The notes under the pieces were generated by a model. It ran no database searches. It was given only the letters and a program-made list of their open reading frames with translations, and had not been told where the DNA came from. A program made the position numbers and the translations under genes. This document shows, piece by piece, positions 8,178-11,057 of a stretch of 11,057 nt of DNA. This DNA is from Verrucomicrobiales bacterium (GTDB taxonomy: Bacteria > Verrucomicrobiota > Verrucomicrobiia > Limisphaerales > SXQI01). Within the stretch, counting starts at the first letter, position 1, and each line of letters begins with the position of its first letter. Location of the stretch: positions 1 to 11,057 of the forward strand of contig SXQI01000223.1 of assembly GCA_005793025.1 (NCBI GenBank), in the 5' to 3' direction.

Positions 8178-8591
8178 TTAGGCCCCGGAGGGCTCGAATC
8201 TCCGGATATCCTTGAACCGGTCGAAGTCACGGTCGAAGGAGGCGACGGGAATGCCGTGGGTCGCCGCAATCGCAGCCACCAAGGCGTCGGGAAAATCAAC
8301 CGGCTGCGCCTTGAACCGTTCCAAGGCGTCCAGTGTGACCTCGGATTGCGTGGCTTTGAGCCGACAGCCCGTGATCAGGTCCCTCAGCGCGTCCGCCACC
8401 TCCCCCTTTCCCTGCTTGTAGAAGCTTGTCAGAACAAAGACGGCTTCCGCGACAATCGTGGTGTCCAAGTATAGCTCCGCCTTTCCAGACGCACTCTGGT
8501 GAAACAGACCGGCTGCCGCCGGGCTCATCGTCGGGTGGTCGTCGCGCAGGAAGCGAATCAGCAGGTTGGTATCGAGGATGTAGCGATTCAT
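8178..8591 (-). CDS. vapC: PIN-domain ribonuclease toxin, VapC family
   Basis: This 137-residue protein has the normal VapC length. The PIN-domain acidic residues are all visible: D7 (in the start motif YILDTNLLIRFL), E49 (AEAVFVL), D102 (DFPDALVAA) and D120 (ASFDRDFD). Such toxins use Mg2+ to cleave RNA, commonly tRNA or rRNA, when released from their antitoxin; the target here is unknown. I chose the ATG at 8591 because it overlaps the antitoxin stop in an ATGA arrangement, implying translational coupling, and there is no separate ribosome binding site. The longer frame upstream of this ATG lies inside the antitoxin gene. The GC-rich codon use differs from the flanking decayed DNA. With all acidic residues present it is probably a functional toxin. 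Confidence 0.93.
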   Translation of the reverse strand: MNRYILDTNLLIRFLRDDHPTMSPAAAGLFHQSASGKAELYLDTTIVAEAVFVLTSFYKQGKGEVADALRDLITGCRLKATQSEVTLDALERFKAQPVDFPDALVAAIAATHGIPVASFDRDFDRFKDIRRFEPSGA

Positions 8592-8851
8592 GCTCGGCGA
8601 TGCTTGGTCGCGTAGTGACTGGCCCGGTTTGCGGCCACGGCGGCTTTCTCGGCTTCGATGCCTGGAAACGCCACCTCGGACTGGAGGCACCCGCGCAATT
8701 CATTGGCACCCCGGACGCGGCGAGCCACAAGCGCGTCGCCCTCGACCGACCAGGAGAGCCTGGACCCGGCATGGACAGGGAAGACGCGCCGAACTTCCTC
8801 GGGTATGGTTACCTGCATTTTTGTAGTTACGGTTGTAATAGTGCTTACCAT
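8588..8851 (-). CDS. vapB: AbrB/MazE-fold antitoxin, VapB-type
   Basis: This 87-residue protein is the partner of the PIN toxin. Residues 1-45 form a swapped-hairpin AbrB domain with the typical core TKMQVTIPEEVRRVF followed by G-(S)-R-L-x-W and EGDALVARRV. It should bind DNA as a dimer. Residues about 46-87 are Ala/Glu-rich and probably wrap the toxin to block its active site. I chose the ATG at 8851 because it matches the usual distance to the QVTIP motif and lies 7 nt after the -10 box. That leaves almost no 5' leader and explains the missing ribosome binding site. It probably represses its own operon through the inverted repeat that covers its promoter. Confidence 0.88.
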   Translation of the reverse strand: MVSTITTVTTKMQVTIPEEVRRVFPVHAGSRLSWSVEGDALVARRVRGANELRGCLQSEVAFPGIEAEKAAVAANRASHYATKHRRA

Positions 8852-8887
8852 TGGAAATAGTATACCTACTGCAATGGTAATACGCAA
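8845..8887 (-). promoter_or_regulatory. vapBC promoter and overlapping operator
   Basis: On the minus strand a -35 TTGCGT (8887-8882) and a -10 TATACT (8864-8859) are separated by an ideal 17 nt. A perfect inverted repeat, TTACCATTG/CAATGGTAA (8845-8853 and 8872-8880, 18 nt apart), brackets the -10 box and overlaps the antitoxin ATG at 8849-8851. The ATG starts 7 nt after the -10 box, so the transcript is probably leaderless. Autorepression by the antitoxin or the toxin-antitoxin complex at this repeat is inferred from how the family works. Confidence 0.72.
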
Positions 8888-9043
8888 GACAACTAAAACA
8901 CCACTTCCCAGACGGTCCGATAAACGGATTATCAGACCCGAAGCGGTCGCGGAAGGGGGCCAAAAATATTTTTGGGGACATGGACCACGGTTGCCCTATC
9001 CCATCAGGTACGATTTCCTACCACGAGACTACACATTCGAAGC
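8888..9043. other. Non-coding stretch upstream of vapB, with an inverted repeat
   Basis: I see no supportable gene here. An imperfect inverted repeat at 8914-8938, with arms GGTCCGATAA and TTATCAGACC, a 5-nt centre and one mismatch, could be a second operator or a hairpin. The plus-strand frames running through it do not resemble any protein I know. It may be the eroded upstream part of the AbiEii-like remnant that follows. Confidence 0.35.
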
Positions 9044-9250
9044 ATGGAGCACGCCGCCGAGCGCACCTTTTGGGAAAAAGCCTGCCTGCCTCACGAGGAA
9101 ACCTTTCGGCCTGGCGACAAGCCTGGAACTTGCCGTCTCCCCGCCAAAGGAACCAGTGCAGACTGGCGATCCGATTATCGCCAAATGCTGGGTCCATTGT
9201 TTTTCGGGAACCCACTGACCTTCGAGGAAACCTTAAACGCAACCATCTGA
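9044..9250 (+). pseudogene. Decayed AbiEii-like nucleotidyltransferase toxin, C-terminal part with internal deletion
   Basis: In one frame this reads AERTFWEKACLPHEETFRPGDKP, then GTCRLPAKG-TSADWRSDYRQM, then LGPLFFGNPLTFEETL and a TGA. From memory, AbiEii/AbiGii-type toxins (the nucleotidyltransferase half of type IV toxin-antitoxin or abortive infection systems) carry a PERTFWEKATLLH block, then a SRHxYDL block, and end with a GTLRLxP...LRxDYxxM...FFGxPPSFEE tail. Here the first and last blocks are joined and the middle is missing, as are the N-terminal GS-D-D nucleotidyltransferase motifs, so the gene cannot be functional. No AbiEi-type antitoxin is visible. The last 51 bp recur at 7991-8041. 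The family assignment rests on these short motifs and is moderately sure. Confidence 0.5.
9179..9229 (+). repeat. Direct repeat copy B: tail of the AbiEii-like remnant
   Basis: This is the partner of the repeat at 7991-8041, with 44 of 51 bases identical, no gaps and the same frame. It encodes RQMLGPLFFGNPLTFEE. The two copies lie about 1.19 kb apart in the same orientation and flank the vapBC operon. Confidence 0.65.
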
Positions 9251-9453
9251 CTTCCAAGCAACCTTGGTGAACAAATCGTCCGACTCGGGTTTACAAAACG
9301 CGATGGAAAATCGCGTTTAAAAAAGTGCTAGAAACACCTTGACATATTCTTTAGGTGCTTCACCTTGCTTATGAAAGCTATGAACAAAACCAAGGCAAAA
9401 AACCATTCCGATCGATCCTCTCGGTTCTCTACTAACCTGAATCCTATCTCCCT
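9251..9453. other. Intergenic region upstream of the Sel1-repeat gene
   Basis: This 203-bp region contains a hairpin at 9296-9318 and an isolated consensus TTGACA at 9339-9344. There is no convincing -10 box 16-18 nt after it. The CACCT/AGGTG words around 9335-9366 are short and scattered. The promoter of the Sel1 gene probably lies here, but I cannot place it. No small gene is evident. Confidence 0.35.
9296..9318. terminator. Candidate hairpin (terminator-like) after the AbiEii remnant
   Basis: AAACGCGAT and ATCGCGTTT pair perfectly over 9 bp around a GGAAA loop. Read on either strand the stem is followed by only three or four T residues, so it is a weak rho-independent terminator at best. 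Its position 45 nt after the remnant stop would fit a relic terminator. Confidence 0.35.
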
Positions 9454-10902
9454 ATGAGCAGTATTAGAATTCAATCGGGAAACTGTCCCCAGTGCCGTAA
9501 AAGTGTGCAGGTTCCACTTGATCAGCGTGGGCAGTGGTTGACATGCCCTTACTGCAATCAAACGGTTCAATTCGGCGTCAGTAACTCATCCGAAACAATA
9601 GGCTTCAATAATTCCCTCACAGTTAAGCAGATTATCATTCTCTTGGTGGTGGGTCTCGGAACGATCGTCTATTTGGTTCGTTATCATCCTTTGTTGAAAT
9701 CCCCTACCCAGCAGGTTGGTGGTTCTTGGAAAAAGTTTTGGACTGCACCTAAGGCAGAGCAACCAGTCCTTGAAACCCCAGCTCCTGCTGTTGCTTCGAT
9801 TCCGTGGAAAAGGCGTCATGCTCGACTCTCTGACCTTGAAACCCCAGCTCCTGCTGTTGCTTCGATTCAGGAACCTCAGCCAAAGAACCAAGCCGGAGAA
9901 GCCGATTACAAACTCGGGAAAGCCTACGCCAAGGGCGACGGAGTCCCTAAGGACTTGGTGGAAGCGGTGAAATGGTACCGCAAGGCTGCAGACCAAGGCC
10001 ACGCCGAGGCTCAGTTCGAACTAGGAACCTGTTACTCCGATGGTTACTGGATCACTAAGGACTTGGTGGAAGCTGCGAAGTGGTTCCGCAAGGCTGCGGA
10101 TCAAGGCCACGCCGAGGCTCAACACCAAGTCGGGATAGCTTACTACATGGGTAAAGGAGTTCTTAAGGACGATGAGGAGGCAGTGAAATGGGTCCGTAAG
10201 GCTGCGGATCAAGGGCACGCCGAATCTCAATACCAAGTCGGTTTGGCTTACTACATTGGTAAGGGAGTTGAAGAGGACGATGAGGAGGCGGTAAAATGGT
10301 TCCGCAGGGCCGCAGATCAAGGCGTCGCCAAAGCCCAATATCGAGTCGGGATGGCCTATTACCTTGGTGCGGGAGTTGAAGAGGACGATGAGGAGGCGGT
10401 AAAATGGTTCCGCAAGGCTGCGGATCAAGGGCACGCCGAATCTCAATACCAAGTCGGTGCTGCCTACTATAATGGGTTCGGTATTCAGGAGAACTACCCG
10501 AAAGCCATCAACTGGTTGCGAAAGGCCGCCGCGCAAGGGAACCTCGATGCTCAGCACGGCGTCGGCATGTGCTACTACAACGGTAGGGGTGTTCCAGAGG
10601 ACGCGGCAGAAGCTGTGAGATGGTGGCAGAAGGCAGCTGAACAAGGGTTTGCTAAGTCTCAGATCCTCTTGGGAATGGCTATTGCTTTTGGGGAGGGAAC
10701 AGCCAAAAACCCCGTCATGGCTTACAAATGGTTTCTTATTGCCCATGCTTCTGGGGAAAAGGACTTTGATGAGGATCTCGATTCTCGAAAGAAAGCATTC
10801 ATGCGAGGTTATGGAAACGGACTGACCTCTTCGCAACGTGGGGAGGCCCAGCGCTTAGCTAAGGAATTTAAGCCGGTAAAGGCAGGCACTACGGCTTTGT
10901 AA
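9454..10902 (+). CDS. Zinc-ribbon / transmembrane / Sel1-repeat protein
   Basis: This 482-residue protein starts with a CxxC...CxxC zinc ribbon (C11, C14, C31, C34). One membrane helix follows (about 59-76), with no cleavable signal. A Pro/Ala-rich linker (about 80-147) contains the peptide LETPAPAVASI twice (106-116 and 128-138). Eight Sel1-like repeats of 36 residues fill 148-435, with the recurring pattern AxxQxxxGxxYxxGxGVxxDxxEAVKWxRKAADQG, before a 47-residue tail. Sel1 repeats are alpha-solenoids of the TPR type that bind partner proteins, often in envelope signalling. Anchoring by one helix puts the ribbon and the solenoid on opposite sides of the membrane; the orientation is not obvious. 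There is no Shine-Dalgarno motif before the ATG, and no better start exists upstream. The function is not known. Confidence 0.88.
   Translation: MSSIRIQSGNCPQCRKSVQVPLDQRGQWLTCPYCNQTVQFGVSNSSETIGFNNSLTVKQIIILLVVGLGTIVYLVRYHPLLKSPTQQVGGSWKKFWTAPKAEQPVLETPAPAVASIPWKRRHARLSDLETPAPAVASIQEPQPKNQAGEADYKLGKAYAKGDGVPKDLVEAVKWYRKAADQGHAEAQFELGTCYSDGYWITKDLVEAAKWFRKAADQGHAEAQHQVGIAYYMGKGVLKDDEEAVKWVRKAADQGHAESQYQVGLAYYIGKGVEEDDEEAVKWFRRAADQGVAKAQYRVGMAYYLGAGVEEDDEEAVKWFRKAADQGHAESQYQVGAAYYNGFGIQENYPKAINWLRKAAAQGNLDAQHGVGMCYYNGRGVPEDAAEAVRWWQKAAEQGFAKSQILLGMAIAFGEGTAKNPVMAYKWFLIAHASGEKDFDEDLDSRKKAFMRGYGNGLTSSQRGEAQRLAKEFKPVKAGTTAL
9768..9868 (+). repeat. Perfect 35-bp direct repeat inside the Sel1-protein linker
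   Basis: Positions 9768-9802 and 9834-9868 are identical over 35 bp, with a 66-bp (22-codon) offset that keeps frame. The sequence codes for LETPAPAVASI plus flanks. Perfect identity, including third positions, indicates a recent duplication. Confidence 0.9.
10198..10458 (+). repeat. Near-identical DNA blocks within the Sel1 repeats
   Basis: A 45-bp block at 10198-10242 recurs exactly at 10414-10458, 216 bp or two repeat units away. A 43-bp block at 10264-10306 recurs exactly at 10372-10414, 108 bp or one unit away. The identity includes silent sites, which points to recent unit duplication or gene conversion. Confidence 0.88.
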
Positions 10903-11057
10903 AGCAATCTGTGTAAGTGGTTTTTCGGTTTAGTTTTTTACTTCAGTATTTAGGGCTTCAGATTCAAAATAAAACGAGCAGGGGGCGAGCGGCGAGCCCT
11001 AGCTCGCGCCCCCTGCGGTAAACTGGTCTTTGGGTGTTTTTCATTTTCTTAATCGAG
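10903..11057. other. Intergenic DNA at the right edge
   Basis: After the Sel1 gene stop the DNA is T-rich on the plus strand (about 10918-10943), without a hairpin directly before it. A strong GC-rich hairpin follows at 10978-11016. No coding frame is supportable up to the window end. Confidence 0.5.
10978..11016. terminator. Strong GC-rich hairpin, possible terminator or repetitive palindrome
   Basis: GCAGGGGGC pairs with GCCCCCTGC (9 bp). Inside, GCGAGC pairs with GCTCGC (6 bp) around a CCTA loop, with a 5-nt bulge on the left arm. On the minus strand the stem is followed by TCGTTTTATTTT, a fair U-tract, so it best fits termination of a minus-strand gene lying to the right. On the plus strand no T-run follows directly. 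It could also be a REP-like intergenic palindrome. Confidence 0.55.

Noticed and set aside
8591..8690. N-terminal extension of the PIN toxin frame
   Set aside because: It lies within the vapB coding sequence; the ATG at 8591, in an ATGA overlap, gives the normal VapC start.
8658..9218. 186-codon plus-strand frame across vapB and its upstream region
   Set aside because: The first part is antisense to vapB, and the remainder is in a different frame from the AbiEii-like motifs.
9339..9344. Consensus -35 box TTGACA before the Sel1 gene
   Set aside because: No acceptable -10 box at 16-18 nt spacing, so a promoter cannot be placed from it alone.
10021..10836. 271-codon open frame on the minus strand with internal repeats
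   Set aside because: It is the antisense shadow of the Sel1 repeats; its repetitiveness simply mirrors the real gene.

Overview
The window looks like chromosomal DNA from a member of the Verrucomicrobiota, probably near the Pedosphaera/Limisphaerales group. This is inferred from gene content, not a database match. The markers are two pseudopilins with an H-X9-DG signature, a large secreted protein built from lamin-tail domains and ending in a DxDGDG calcium-repeat segment, a secreted GH81 beta-1,3-glucanase, and a zinc-ribbon/transmembrane/Sel1-repeat protein. No rRNA, tRNA, CRISPR array or intact insertion sequence was seen.

Left part (1-6000): the 3' part of a lamin-tail-domain protein gene runs in from the left edge. 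After 13 nt it is followed by a complete GH81 glucanase gene, and the two are probably co-transcribed. Both products appear to be exported, which suggests attack on laminarin, callose or fungal glucan outside the cytoplasm. Converging on them from the minus strand is a tandem pair of closely related pseudopilin genes (first 6000->5176, then 5137->4316). Each carries a short inverted repeat centred on the same codon of its leader peptide.

Centre (6001-7962): a 150-bp divergent intergenic region leads into a secreted metallophosphoesterase of the purple-acid-phosphatase-like type. It keeps the metal ligands but lacks the tyrosine of the canonical GDxxY motif.

Right-centre (7963-9453): this is an accessory patch. 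A compact vapBC-type toxin-antitoxin operon (AbrB-fold antitoxin, PIN-domain RNase toxin, ATGA overlap) lies on the minus strand. It has a clear promoter, a 9-bp-arm inverted repeat over the -10 box, and a start codon so close to the promoter that the message is probably leaderless. The operon is bracketed by two directly repeated fragments, about 86% identical over 51 bp, that encode the same peptide tail. The right-hand fragment is part of a decayed reading frame that I read as an AbiEii-like nucleotidyltransferase toxin with an internal deletion. The patch therefore resembles a graveyard of toxin-antitoxin/defence modules with one surviving member.

Right end (9454-11057): one long gene encodes an N-terminal zinc ribbon, one membrane segment, a linker with a perfect 35-bp internal duplication, and eight Sel1-like repeats, some almost identical at DNA level. 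Beyond it lies a strong GC-rich hairpin near the window edge.
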